The notes under the pieces were generated by a model. It was given only the letters and a program-made list of their open reading frames with translations, did no database searches and was not told the origin of the DNA. A stretch of DNA of 64,000 nucleotides, from positions 1 through 64,000 of the forward strand of contig JAJUJX010000014.1 of NCBI GenBank assembly GCA_029265125.1, in the 5' to 3' direction. The position numbers and the translations under genes were made by a program. The first letter of the stretch is position 1; each line of letters starts with the position of its first letter. The stretch is from Tolumonas sp008015085. Lineage in GTDB: Bacteria; Pseudomonadota; Gammaproteobacteria; Enterobacterales; Aeromonadaceae. Below, one piece after another: positions 42,828 through 51,178 of the stretch.

Positions 42828-45452
42828 ATGCAGATGACCACATCAGAGATCCGCACCGCGTTTCTCGAGTATTTCCGTTCTCAGGGACATCAGGTTGTTG
42901 ATTCCAGTTCTCTGGTGCCTCATAACGACCCGACATTATTGTTTACTAACGCAGGGATGAACCAGTTCAAGGATGTATTCCTTGGTGGTGATATTCGTCC
43001 TTATTCCCGAGCGGCAACGGCACAACGCTGTGTGCGTGCCGGTGGTAAGCATAACGATCTGGATAACGTTGGGTACACCGCCCGTCACCACACCTTCTTT
43101 GAAATGCTGGGTAATTTCAGTTTTGGTGATTATTTCAAACAGGATGCGATCAATTTTGCCTGGACGTTCTTAACCAAAGTTCTTCAGTTGCCACAGGAAA
43201 AGTTGTTGGTCACTGTCTATGCGACCGATGACGAAGCCTACAATATTTGGGCTAATGAGATTGGAGTTCCCGCAGATCGTATCGTACGTATTGGTGACAA
43301 CAAGGGTGCACCGTATGCCTCAGACAACTTCTGGCAGATGGGTGATACGGGGCCTTGTGGTCCTTGCACCGAGATTTTCTATGATCATGGCGATCATATC
43401 TGGGGTGGCCCACCTGGCTCACCGGAAGAAGACGGTGATCGCTTCATTGAAATCTGGAACGTCGTGTTTATGCAGTTCAACCGGCAGGCTGATGGCACAT
43501 TAGAACCACTGCCAAAACCATCGGTTGACACCGGTATGGGGATCGAACGTATTTCTGCGATTATGCAGGGCGTTCACTCCAACTACGAAATCGATATATT
43601 CAAAACCCTGATTCAGAACGCGGCGATAATTGTTGGTGTTACTGATCTGGCAAATAAATCACTTCGCGTGATAGCTGACCATATTCGCTCCTGTGCCTTC
43701 CTGATTGCTGATGGTGTTATGCCGTCGAACGAAGGCCGTGGTTATGTTTTGCGCCGCATTATCCGCCGTGCTGTTCGTCATGGTCGTAAGCTGGGTGCGA
43801 CAGATACTTTCTTCTATCAGTTGGTAGCAACGCTGGTTGCGTTAATGGGCGATGCCTATCCGGAACTGAAAAGTCAGCAGCCAGTTGTTGAGCGTGTGCT
43901 GAAGTTGGAAGAAGAGCAATTCGTTCGTACGCTGGATCGTGGTCTGGCGCTGCTGGAAGATGAATTAGTTCGTCTTGGTGATGCGAAAGAAATTCCGGGA
44001 GCAGTTGTTTTCAAACTGTATGACACCTATGGTTTCCCTGCAGATCTGACCGCGGATGTTGTACGTGATCGTGGTTATACCATTGATGAAGCGGCTTTCC
44101 AGTCTGAGATGGAAAAACAACGAGAGCGTGCGAAAGAAGCCTCTAACTTCAGCGTTGATTACAATAAACAGCTGAAAATTGAACAGACTACTGAATTCTG
44201 TGGCTATGATAAAACGGCTGATTCAGCTGCTATTACCGCGATTTATCTGGGCGATGATTCAGTCACTGCGCTGAAAACCGGTGATCAGGCATTGATTGTG
44301 CTGGAACATACACCGTTCTATGCAGAATCAGGCGGTCAGATGGGGGATGCGGGTCTGCTGCGTGCCGGCGATGCCTTGTTCGCGGTAACTGATACCCAGA
44401 AAATAGGGCAGGCGATTGTCCATAAAGGCTTTGTTGAAGATGGCGCATTCAACGTCGGCGATATGGTTGAAGCTGTGGTTGATAACAGCCGCCGTAATGC
44501 GACTGCTTTGCATCATTCTGCGACGCATCTGTTACATGCAGCACTGCGTAATACGCTGGGTGACCATGTTGCACAGAAAGGTTCACAGGTTGGCCCGGAT
44601 CGTCTGCGTTTTGACTTCTCGCATTTTGAAGCGATCAACTCAGCGGTACTGCGTCAGATTGAGCAAAGCGTGAATGCGGAAATTCGCAAGAATGCGCAGA
44701 TCAATACCCAGCTGATGTCACTGGATGATGCCCGAAGCAGCGGTGCAATGGCGTTGTTTGGCGAGAAATACGGTGACGAAGTTCGAGTTGTAAAAATGGG
44801 TGAGTTCTCTACAGAGCTCTGTGGTGGTACGCACGCAAAACAAACTGGTGATATCGGTTTTTTCAAAATTATCAGTGAGAGTGGTATTGCTGCTGGTGTA
44901 CGTCGTATCGAAGCAGTTGCCGGTGAAGCTGCGCTGGAACACATTCACCAGCTAGGTGAGCAGTTGGATGAAGCGGCAGCGATTGTAAAAGCAGACGCCT
45001 TATCGGTAGTAAGCAAGATCCGTCAGATGCAGGATAGAACCCGCCATCTTGAACGCGAAATTGAAGCACTCAAGGCAAAATTGGCTGCTCAGGCGGGTAA
45101 TGATTTGCTGTCGCAAATCATGCAGATCAATGGTCAGCAGGTTCTGGTGGCTCAGCTGGACGGTGTTGATGCCAAATCCCTGCGTACCACACTGGATGAT
45201 CTGAAGAATCGCCTGCAATCAGCGGTCTTGCTGCTGGCAGCGGTTAACGATGATAAAGTCAGTTTGATCGCGGGTGTGACAGCTGATTTAACCGCTAAAG
45301 TTAAGGCTGGTGAGCTGGTGAATGTAGTGGCTCAGCAGGTTGGTGGTAAAGGTGGGGGTCGTCCTGATATGGCTCAGGCGGGCGGTACTGATGTGGCTGC
45401 ACTACCGGGTGCGCTGAAGTCAGTTCAGGCCTGGTTAGAAGAACGTCTCTAA
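42828..45452 (+). CDS. alaS: Alanyl-tRNA synthetase
   Basis: Charges tRNA-Ala. 874 residues (E. coli 876). The class II core has the start EIRTAFLEYFRSQGHQ, FTNAGMNQFKDVFLG and GDTGPCGPCTEIFYD. The editing domain has HHSATHLLHAAL and CGGTHAKQTGDIGFF (zinc/editing His and Cys). A C-terminal coiled coil and DHHA1 domain (KGGGRPDMAQAGG) follow. ATG 42828 follows AGG at 8 nt; ATG 42834 is also possible. The recA-recX-alaS-csrA order is as in E. coli. Confidence 0.97.
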   Translation: MQMTTSEIRTAFLEYFRSQGHQVVDSSSLVPHNDPTLLFTNAGMNQFKDVFLGGDIRPYSRAATAQRCVRAGGKHNDLDNVGYTARHHTFFEMLGNFSFGDYFKQDAINFAWTFLTKVLQLPQEKLLVTVYATDDEAYNIWANEIGVPADRIVRIGDNKGAPYASDNFWQMGDTGPCGPCTEIFYDHGDHIWGGPPGSPEEDGDRFIEIWNVVFMQFNRQADGTLEPLPKPSVDTGMGIERISAIMQGVHSNYEIDIFKTLIQNAAIIVGVTDLANKSLRVIADHIRSCAFLIADGVMPSNEGRGYVLRRIIRRAVRHGRKLGATDTFFYQLVATLVALMGDAYPELKSQQPVVERVLKLEEEQFVRTLDRGLALLEDELVRLGDAKEIPGAVVFKLYDTYGFPADLTADVVRDRGYTIDEAAFQSEMEKQRERAKEASNFSVDYNKQLKIEQTTEFCGYDKTADSAAITAIYLGDDSVTALKTGDQALIVLEHTPFYAESGGQMGDAGLLRAGDALFAVTDTQKIGQAIVHKGFVEDGAFNVGDMVEAVVDNSRRNATALHHSATHLLHAALRNTLGDHVAQKGSQVGPDRLRFDFSHFEAINSAVLRQIEQSVNAEIRKNAQINTQLMSLDDARSSGAMALFGEKYGDEVRVVKMGEFSTELCGGTHAKQTGDIGFFKIISESGIAAGVRRIEAVAGEAALEHIHQLGEQLDEAAAIVKADALSVVSKIRQMQDRTRHLEREIEALKAKLAAQAGNDLLSQIMQINGQQVLVAQLDGVDAKSLRTTLDDLKNRLQSAVLLLAAVNDDKVSLIAGVTADLTAKVKAGELVNVVAQQVGGKGGGRPDMAQAGGTDVAALPGALKSVQAWLEERL

Positions 45453-45476
45453 TCGCAGATTATCTTTTAAAATTTA

Positions 45477-45512
45477 CAAGCGGCGTTCTGTGAATGCCGC
45501 TTGTTGTTTTTT
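45477..45512 (+). terminator. alaS terminator
   Basis: ACAAGCGGC pairs with GCCGCTTGT around a 10-nt loop, followed by TGTTTTTTC. Confidence 0.88.
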
Positions 45513-45612
45513 CTGCTGGAAAAAATTTTAAACTGTAGCTGAAATTATTTGAGTATTGATTTCATAGGCTAGACTTGAAATAGGGCAGAGGAAACCGCAC
45601 ATTAAATAGACC

Positions 45613-45630
45613 GTCAGGATTTTTCCTGAC
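45613..45630 (+). promoter_or_regulatory. csrA leader hairpin with GGA motif
   Basis: GTCAGGA pairs with TCCTGAC around a TTTT loop, 10 nt before the AAGGAG ribosome site of csrA. CsrA binds GGA motifs, and two GGA motifs here (in this hairpin and in the ribosome site) suggest autoregulation. The hairpin is seen; the regulation is inferred from E. coli. Confidence 0.55.
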
Positions 45631-45652
45631 TGAATTAAAAAGGAGCTTATTG

Positions 45653-45847
45653 ATGCTGATTCTGACTCGCCGTGTTGGCGAAACCCTGATGATCGGTGAT
45701 GAAGTCACTGTTACCGTGCTGGGTGTTAAAGGAAATCAGGTTCGGATTGGTGTAAATGCACCGAAAGATGTCTCGGTACATCGTGAAGAGATTTACATGC
45801 GAATTCAATCTGAAAAAGATAACGACAATGAGCCGCAGTCTTATTGA
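45653..45847 (+). CDS. csrA: Carbon storage regulator CsrA
   Basis: A 64-residue dimeric RNA-binding protein that blocks or stabilises mRNAs by binding GGA motifs, controlling glycogen, motility and biofilm. Residues 1-45 are almost identical to E. coli CsrA (LILTRRVGETLMIGDEV, the RNA-binding VSVHREEIY). The tail differs (KDNDNEPQSY). ATG 45653 lies 7 nt after AGGAG. Csr activity in this family is countered by small RNAs induced through BarA-UvrY. Confidence 0.98.
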   Translation: MLILTRRVGETLMIGDEVTVTVLGVKGNQVRIGVNAPKDVSVHREEIYMRIQSEKDNDNEPQSY

Positions 45848-45872
45848 GACGTGATCACTAATACTCAATAAG

Positions 45873-45896
45873 GGCGGTATCATACCGCCTTTTTTG
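45873..45896 (+). terminator. csrA terminator
   Basis: GGCGGTA pairs with TACCGCC around a 3-nt loop, followed by six T. Confidence 0.9.
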
Positions 45897-45968
45897 TAGC
45901 CAATTGATGTAAAAAGAGTAAATTTGTTTACTCCCTGTACGGATAAACACATTGTACCGAAAAATTGT

Positions 45969-45996
45969 TTGACTTATTTTCCGTGCACAGTATTAT
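45969..45996 (+). promoter_or_regulatory. Promoter of the tRNA-Ser/tRNA-Arg operon
   Basis: TTGACT and TATTAT are 16 bp apart, ending 13 nt before tRNA-Ser. The stretch after the -10 (CTGCCCCCGC) is GC-rich, the discriminator type of stable-RNA promoters that ppGpp represses. Confidence 0.75.
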
Positions 45997-46009
45997 CTGC
46001 CCCCGCAAC

Positions 46010-46102
46010 GGTGAGGTGGCCGAGAGGCTGAAGGCACTCCCCTGCTAAGGGAGCATGCGGTCAAAAGCCGCATCGAGGGTTCGAATCCCTCCCTCACCGC
46101 CA
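46010..46102 (+). tRNA. tRNA-Ser (anticodon GCT)
   Basis: A 93-nt class II tRNA with a long variable arm and encoded CCA. Acceptor GGTGAGG pairs with CCTCACC. The anticodon stem CTCCC/GGGAG has loop CTGCTAA, giving GCT for serine. Confidence 0.97.
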
Positions 46103-46113
46103 TTGCAACCTGC

Positions 46114-46190
46114 GCATCCGTAGCTCAGCTGGATAGAGTACTCGGCTACGAACCGAGCGGTCAGAGGTTCGAATCCTCTCGGATGCGCCA
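46114..46190 (+). tRNA. tRNA-Arg (anticodon ACG)
   Basis: A 77-nt cloverleaf with encoded CCA. Acceptor GCATCCG pairs with CGGATGC. The anticodon arm CTCGG-CTACGAA-CCGAG gives ACG, which is modified to inosine in bacteria. It lies 11 nt after tRNA-Ser, so both come from one transcript, the same order as next to E. coli csrA. Confidence 0.97.
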
Positions 46191-46284
46191 TTCCCTGTTT
46201 TATTCTGTTAATCGCAGCATCAGTTATTCTCCTTGAGGGGAAAAAGACTGATAATAGCGCTGTTATCCTGTTTGGTATCGAGTT

Positions 46285-47682
46285 ATGCCTGCCATTTCAT
46301 CCAGTAATAAAAAAGATCAGAATGTTGAACAACTCAAGCTGCCACCGCATTCGTTTGAAGCGGAACAATCAGTCTTGGGTGGCTTGCTGCTTGATAATCA
46401 GGCGTGGGATCGGGTCAGTGAACGGGTTGTGGAGCGGGATTTTTACAGCCGTCCACATCGTCTGATTTTTCAGGCAATGTCCCGTCTGGCAGAGAAAGGC
46501 AGCCCAATTGATCTGATTACTCTGCAAGAAGAGCTAGAGCTACACGAACAGCTGGATACTATCGGTGGTTTCGCGTACCTGGTCGAGATCGCTCGTATCA
46601 CGCCGAGTGCCGCCAATATCAGCGCTTACGCGGAAATTGTTCGTGAACGTGCTGTTGTCCGTGAAATGATTTCAGTTGCCAATGAGATCGCGGAAGCGGG
46701 GTTTGATCCTCAGGGGCGGGATGCAGCTGATTTGCTCGATCTGGCTGAAACCAAAGTCTTTAAAATTGCGGAACAGCGTACCAGCAGCACTGAAGGGCCT
46801 CAGCCACTGAAAGTTCTGCTGGAAAAAACCGTCGATAAGATCGAAGAGCTGTTCCATAAACCGCATAACGGTGTTACTGGTGTATCCAGTGGTTATACCG
46901 ATCTGGATAAGATGACAGCCGGATTTCAGCCTTCAGATTTGATTATCGTTGCGGCGCGTCCTTCCATGGGTAAAACCACGTTTGCCATGAATTTGTGTGA
47001 ACATGCTGCTCTGACTCATGATAAGCCAGTGCTGATTTTCTCTCTTGAAATGCCTTCTGAACAGATCATCATGAGGATGCTGGCTTCATTAGGGCGCATT
47101 GAACAGAATCGGGTGCGTACCGGACAGCTGGACGATGATGATTGGGGACGACTCTCTTCCACCATGGGCTTGTTGCTGGAAAAGGGACAACTCTATATTG
47201 ATGATGCCTCTGGTCTGACACCAACCGAATTGCGTTCCAGAGCCCGTCGCATCGCCCGTGAACATGGTGGGCTCAGCATGATCATGATCGACTATTTGCA
47301 GCTGATGCGCGTACCATCACTCAGTGAGAATCGTACTCTGGAAATTGCTGAAATCTCCCGCTCTTTGAAAGCATTAGCAAAGGAATTACAGGTTCCAGTT
47401 ATTGCTTTGTCTCAGTTGAACCGTAGTCTGGAGCAACGAGCAGACAAACGACCAGTAAACTCTGACTTGCGTGAATCGGGCTCTATCGAGCAGGACGCGG
47501 ATTTGATCATGTTCATTTACCGCGACGAAGTGTATCACGATGACAGTGCTGATAAGGGCATTGCCGAAATCATCATCGGGAAACAGCGTAATGGCCCGAT
47601 CGGTAAAGTGCGTCTGACGTTTCAGGGGCAGTATTCCCGGTTCGATAATTATGCCGGCCCCGCGTTCAACGACGATTACTAA
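46285..47682 (+). CDS. dnaB: Replicative DNA helicase DnaB
   Basis: The hexameric ring helicase that unwinds the chromosome at the fork. 465 residues (E. coli 471). The N-terminal primase-interaction domain has PPHSFEAEQSVLGGLLLDN. The RecA-like domain has Walker A AARPSMGKTTFAMNL, IDYLQLMRVP and the arginine-rich LNRSLEQRADKRPVNSDLRE segment. No intein is present. It is followed 9 nt later by alr, as in E. coli. Confidence 0.97.
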   Translation: MPAISSSNKKDQNVEQLKLPPHSFEAEQSVLGGLLLDNQAWDRVSERVVERDFYSRPHRLIFQAMSRLAEKGSPIDLITLQEELELHEQLDTIGGFAYLVEIARITPSAANISAYAEIVRERAVVREMISVANEIAEAGFDPQGRDAADLLDLAETKVFKIAEQRTSSTEGPQPLKVLLEKTVDKIEELFHKPHNGVTGVSSGYTDLDKMTAGFQPSDLIIVAARPSMGKTTFAMNLCEHAALTHDKPVLIFSLEMPSEQIIMRMLASLGRIEQNRVRTGQLDDDDWGRLSSTMGLLLEKGQLYIDDASGLTPTELRSRARRIAREHGGLSMIMIDYLQLMRVPSLSENRTLEIAEISRSLKALAKELQVPVIALSQLNRSLEQRADKRPVNSDLRESGSIEQDADLIMFIYRDEVYHDDSADKGIAEIIIGKQRNGPIGKVRLTFQGQYSRFDNYAGPAFNDDY

Positions 47683-47691
47683 GGATTATTC

Positions 47692-48768
47692 ATGAAGGGT
47701 GCAACGGCGCAGATTGATTCTCAGGCATTACAACACAATCTTGCGGTAGTCCGAGCTCAGATCCCGGTTAATACAAAAGTGGTGGCGGTTGTTAAAGCGA
47801 ATGCGTACGGCCACGGTTTGGTGCAGGTAGCAAAGACGCTGTCATCAGCAGATGCGTATGCGGTAGCTCGTCTGGAAGAAGCGCTGATCCTGCGTTCCAG
47901 TGGTATCGTGAAACCGATCATCATGCTGGAAGGTTTTTTCAGTCCGGACGATCTGCCTGTGCTGGCGGCGAACAATATTCAAACGGCGGTACATTCGGTT
48001 GAACAGCTTGATGCACTGGAGCAAATGCAGTTATCCAATCCTGTTACTGTCTGGTTAAAACTGGATACTGGCATGCACCGCCTTGGTGTTCGGCCGGAAG
48101 ACGCTGAAGCCTTTTGTGAGCGATTGGCGAAATGCCGGAATGTGGTACAACCGTTCAACTTTATTACCCATTTCAGTCGAGCTGATGAGCTGAATGACAT
48201 GACCACCACCAGGCAAATTGAGTTGTTTAATCAGCTGACACAGAAATATCCGGGTGAGTGTTCTCTGGCGAGTTCAGCGGGCATCATGGAGTGGCATGAT
48301 GCGCATGCTGACTGGATCCGTCCTGGGATCATGCTGTATGGCGCTTCGCCGTTCGAGGGTAAAACCGGTGTTGATCATGGGCTAAAACCGGTGATGACGC
48401 TGAAAAGTAGTCTGATAGCGGTACGTCTGGTAAAACAAGGCGAGCCGGTTGGCTATGGTGCTAAATGGGTGGCACAGCAGGATACGAAAATCGGTGTTGT
48501 TGCGATTGGCTATGGTGATGGTTACCCTCGCATGGCGCCGAGTGGTGTGCCAGTGTTAGTCAATGGCCGGATCGTGCCACTGGTTGGCCGGGTTTCGATG
48601 GATATGCTGACAATTGATCTCGGGCCGGATGCCAAAGATCAAGTTGGTGATGATGTGACTCTGTGGGGCGATGGTTTACCAGTCGAAACAGTGGCGGAAG
48701 CTATTGGTACAATACCTTATGAATTGATAACTAAGTTAACGCCCCGCGTTATTATGGAATATAAATAA
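47692..48768 (+). CDS. alr: Alanine racemase
   Basis: PLP enzyme that converts L-alanine to D-alanine for peptidoglycan. 358 residues. The cofactor lysine is K35 in VVKANAYGHG, and the second catalytic residue is the tyrosine in VGYGAKW. LKLDTGMHRLG and GRVSMDML are conserved. The linkage dnaB-alr indicates the constitutive Alr rather than catabolic DadX. Confidence 0.96.
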   Translation: MKGATAQIDSQALQHNLAVVRAQIPVNTKVVAVVKANAYGHGLVQVAKTLSSADAYAVARLEEALILRSSGIVKPIIMLEGFFSPDDLPVLAANNIQTAVHSVEQLDALEQMQLSNPVTVWLKLDTGMHRLGVRPEDAEAFCERLAKCRNVVQPFNFITHFSRADELNDMTTTRQIELFNQLTQKYPGECSLASSAGIMEWHDAHADWIRPGIMLYGASPFEGKTGVDHGLKPVMTLKSSLIAVRLVKQGEPVGYGAKWVAQQDTKIGVVAIGYGDGYPRMAPSGVPVLVNGRIVPLVGRVSMDMLTIDLGPDAKDQVGDDVTLWGDGLPVETVAEAIGTIPYELITKLTPRVIMEYK

Positions 48769-48775
48769 AACAGAT

Positions 48776-48801
48776 AATCCTCCGGATTTGCTGGAGGGAT
48801 T
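48776..48801 (+). terminator. First hairpin after alr
   Basis: AATCCTCC pairs with GGAGGGATT (one bulged G) around the CGG/TTTG-containing loop. It precedes a stronger terminator. Confidence 0.55.
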
Positions 48802-48813
48802 AATCGAAGTGAT

Positions 48814-48852
48814 AAAAACAAAACACCGACATGAAGTCGGTGTTTTGTTTTT
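48814..48852. terminator. 17-bp bidirectional terminator
   Basis: A perfect 17-bp stem (AAAAACAAAACACCGAC and its complement) with a 5-nt loop ATGAA. The A and T tracts suit termination of alr and of the converging lipoprotein gene. Confidence 0.93.
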
Positions 48853-48858
48853 ACGTGA

Positions 48859-49089
48859 TTACATGTTGGGAAGGCTTGGCATTTCTTCCTCTGGTGGATC
48901 TTTGTGCCATTTTACTGTTCCGGGTGTCCAGTAAAAATAAAGCCATGGTTCGTCGGTTTGCCATTGAGGAAAAATAATTTCGAGGCTGTTTTCATCTTCT
49001 TTATAGATAGAGCTCTCAAAATTGATTTCTGAACAACCCAACACCGCAACTAACGCAATAAATGCCCAGAAAAATAATTTGCTAAACAT
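48859..49089 (-). CDS. Small predicted lipoprotein
   Basis: A 76-residue protein with an N-terminal hydrophobic helix ending in VAVLGC (Cys19), an acceptable lipobox. The mature part is short, rich in Trp, Pro and Glu (WQTDEPWLYFYWTPGTV), ending PPEEEMPSLPNM. I recognise no family. A GGGA lies about 7 nt before the ATG, and the gene has its own shared terminator, which supports it being real. It follows the CheX-like gene by 28 nt on the same strand and may be cotranscribed. Function unknown. Confidence 0.55.
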   Translation of the reverse strand: MFSKLFFWAFIALVAVLGCSEINFESSIYKEDENSLEIIFPQWQTDEPWLYFYWTPGTVKWHKDPPEEEMPSLPNM

Positions 49090-49117
49090 ATGTCATATCC
49101 CTGATCCAGCTGTGATC

Positions 49118-49579
49118 TTATTCAAAGCAGATTTCAATGGTGGCGCAGCCGAATTCACATTCAAAAGGCATCAGGATCTTGGGAGCATTTCCTTTATGGC
49201 TGATGGTGTGATTGGCGCCGGAAACTACGATCGGAGTCGCCATATCAAAATCGTAACCTTTTTCGCCTAATATACGCTTGGCACCGCCGGTAACCATATT
49301 GGTAATTTCGCCGACCATATCAGTGACTTCATCGTTAATTGTCGTTGGGGCTTCACCCAGCATTCGGCGCATCACTTCCAGTGCAAGTGATTTATCAAAA
49401 GTAATCGAAAATGAGCCTTTGGTTTGCGGACCGACCATACCGATCAAGCCAGAGACATCGCCACGCGCGACATCATCGTTTTTCTTGCGAGGAGCACCGG
49501 GCTTCAGTTCAACCTGAGCCATCGTGCTCATTACATTCATTAGTGATAACAGAAACGGATTAACAAATTCTGCGCGCAT
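49118..49579 (-). CDS. CheX-like chemotaxis phosphatase domain protein
   Basis: A 153-residue single-domain protein of the CheX/CheC/FliY family, which dephosphorylates CheY-P. The catalytic pattern D-x3-E-x2-N is visible in DMVGEITNMVTGGA (D87, E91, N94). The N-terminal helix FVNPFLLSLMNVMSTM is typical of stand-alone CheX. No chemotaxis genes are adjacent. It may control a flagellar CheY elsewhere or another receiver domain. Confidence 0.88.
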   Translation of the reverse strand: MRAEFVNPFLLSLMNVMSTMAQVELKPGAPRKKNDDVARGDVSGLIGMVGPQTKGSFSITFDKSLALEVMRRMLGEAPTTINDEVTDMVGEITNMVTGGAKRILGEKGYDFDMATPIVVSGANHTISHKGNAPKILMPFECEFGCATIEICFE

Positions 49580-49760
49580 ATCTGTGGGTATTCCTTTAAT
49601 TGCTATACCTAAACTCTAACATACCGAGTGTTAAGTGGTAGCCGAAGAGATGATTATTTCTGTGAGATGTTAGAAGAAAAGTATATTTTTACATATTGCA
49701 ACCTTCTGCTCGAATGATTGCAATAGCCAGATTCTCACGTAACATATCGGCCTTTTCGCA

Positions 49761-50795
49761 ATGACAGGTTATACAGGCATGCCCGATCAGAAGTTCTCTG
49801 TTGGTAACGTTTCCGGTTATCCGCTTAATCGTTTTTCTATTGCGCCGATGCTGGATTGGACGGATCGGCATTGCCGCTATTTTCACCGTCTGCTAACCAG
49901 GAATACCTTGTTGTATACGGAAATGGTAACGACGGGCGCGATCCTATTCGGGAAAGGGGACTATCTGCAGTACAGCGCGGACGAACATCCTATTGCTTTA
50001 CAGTTGGGCGGTTCAGATCCTGATGTACTGGCAAAATGCGCCCGGATTGCGGAAGAACGTGGCTATGATGAAATCAATCTGAATGTGGGTTGCCCTTCGG
50101 ATCGGGTGCAGAATGGTCGGTTTGGTGCCTGTCTGATGGCTTCGTCACAGCTGGTTGCGGATTGTGTTGCTGCTATGCGTGCTGAAGTCAGTATTCCGGT
50201 GACAGTGAAATCGCGGATCGGGATTGATGACCTGGATTCGTATGAATTTCTTTGCGATTTTATTGAGACAGTAAAACAGTCTGGCTGTGATACTTTCATT
50301 GTGCATGCCCGTAAAGCCTGGCTAAGTGGTTTAAGCCCGAAAGAAAACCGGGATATCCCGCCGCTGGATTATGAACGGGTTTATCAGTTAAAACGCGATT
50401 ATCCGCAGCTGACCATTGCGATTAATGGAGGCATTACCGATTTAGCGCAGATCAAAGAGCATTTGTTGCATGTGGATGGTGTTATGGTAGGGCGGGAAGC
50501 GTATCAGAACCCCTATATGCTGGCACACATTGATGCGGAACTGTTTGCCGATCATCATGCCATTTCATCGCGTCATGACATTATTATGCAAATGCTGCCT
50601 TATATTGAGCAACATTTACAAAGTGGTGGCTATCTGTCTCATATTACCCGCCATATGCTTGGTCTGTTCCAGGGGGTTCCGGGAGCAAGAGCATGGCGGC
50701 GTTATCTGAGTGAGAATGCAACACGTAAAGGCGCAGGCACAGAAGTTTTATTGGCTGCACTGGGTCATGTACAGGAATGTGATCTTGCTGACTAA
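49761..50795 (+). CDS. dusA: tRNA-dihydrouridine(20/20a) synthase
   Basis: An FMN enzyme that reduces U20 and U20a in tRNA. 344 residues. FSIAPMLDWTDRHCRYFHRL is the DusA start of the TIM barrel; the active-site Cys lies in NRGACLM-type FGACLMAS after NVGCPSDRVQNGR. HARKAWLSGLSPKENRDIPP is DusA-specific. The start is uncertain (ATG 49761 or 49779); neither has a strong ribosome site, and the first ~25 residues are not conserved. Confidence 0.94.
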   Translation: MTGYTGMPDQKFSVGNVSGYPLNRFSIAPMLDWTDRHCRYFHRLLTRNTLLYTEMVTTGAILFGKGDYLQYSADEHPIALQLGGSDPDVLAKCARIAEERGYDEINLNVGCPSDRVQNGRFGACLMASSQLVADCVAAMRAEVSIPVTVKSRIGIDDLDSYEFLCDFIETVKQSGCDTFIVHARKAWLSGLSPKENRDIPPLDYERVYQLKRDYPQLTIAINGGITDLAQIKEHLLHVDGVMVGREAYQNPYMLAHIDAELFADHHAISSRHDIIMQMLPYIEQHLQSGGYLSHITRHMLGLFQGVPGARAWRRYLSENATRKGAGTEVLLAALGHVQECDLAD

Positions 50796-50821
50796 AATTT
50801 AGTCAAATTCATCTATAGTCA

Positions 50822-50846
50822 TGAGACCTTTGTATTGGAGGTCTCA
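50822..50846 (+). promoter_or_regulatory. Hairpin covering the DUF465 gene ribosome site
   Basis: TGAGACCT pairs perfectly with AGGTCTCA around a 9-nt loop, ending 2 nt before the ATG at 50849. The ribosome site GGAGG (50837-50841) is partly in the stem, so translation may be gated by folding. Confidence 0.6.
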
Positions 50847-50848
50847 CG

Positions 50849-51070
50849 ATGTCTTACTCTCTGGCGTATGAGTTTCCTGATTTGGCAGCCCATTTTGATC
50901 GTCTGAGTAAAAGTGATCAGGAGTTTGCGGCACAACTGGCCTCCTATTATGCCGTTGATGCCAGGATCACCTCATTATCCGGTACTGATGCGGGAGTATT
51001 ACTTTCCGATCTGGCTGACCAACGTTTACGACTTAAAGAATCACTGTTCCGACAGCTGCTGGAAAAATAA
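50849..51070 (+). CDS. DUF465 / YdcH family small protein
   Basis: A 73-residue, mostly helical protein. EFPDLAAHFDRLSKSDQEF and the ASYYAVDARITSL segment follow the DUF465 pattern (compare E. coli YdcH). These are small coiled-coil proteins of unknown function. GGAGG precedes the ATG but lies in a hairpin. It sits between dusA and a HAD phosphatase on the same strand. Confidence 0.82.
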   Translation: MSYSLAYEFPDLAAHFDRLSKSDQEFAAQLASYYAVDARITSLSGTDAGVLLSDLADQRLRLKESLFRQLLEK

Positions 51071-51178
51071 AGTTTGCGGAAATTTTGTGATATCGGTCGC
51101 TTTTATCTATTGTCTGTTTTCCCCTGATATAAAAACTATCTGACACTGCATACCTATTTCTGCACAAAGGACTGAAGA

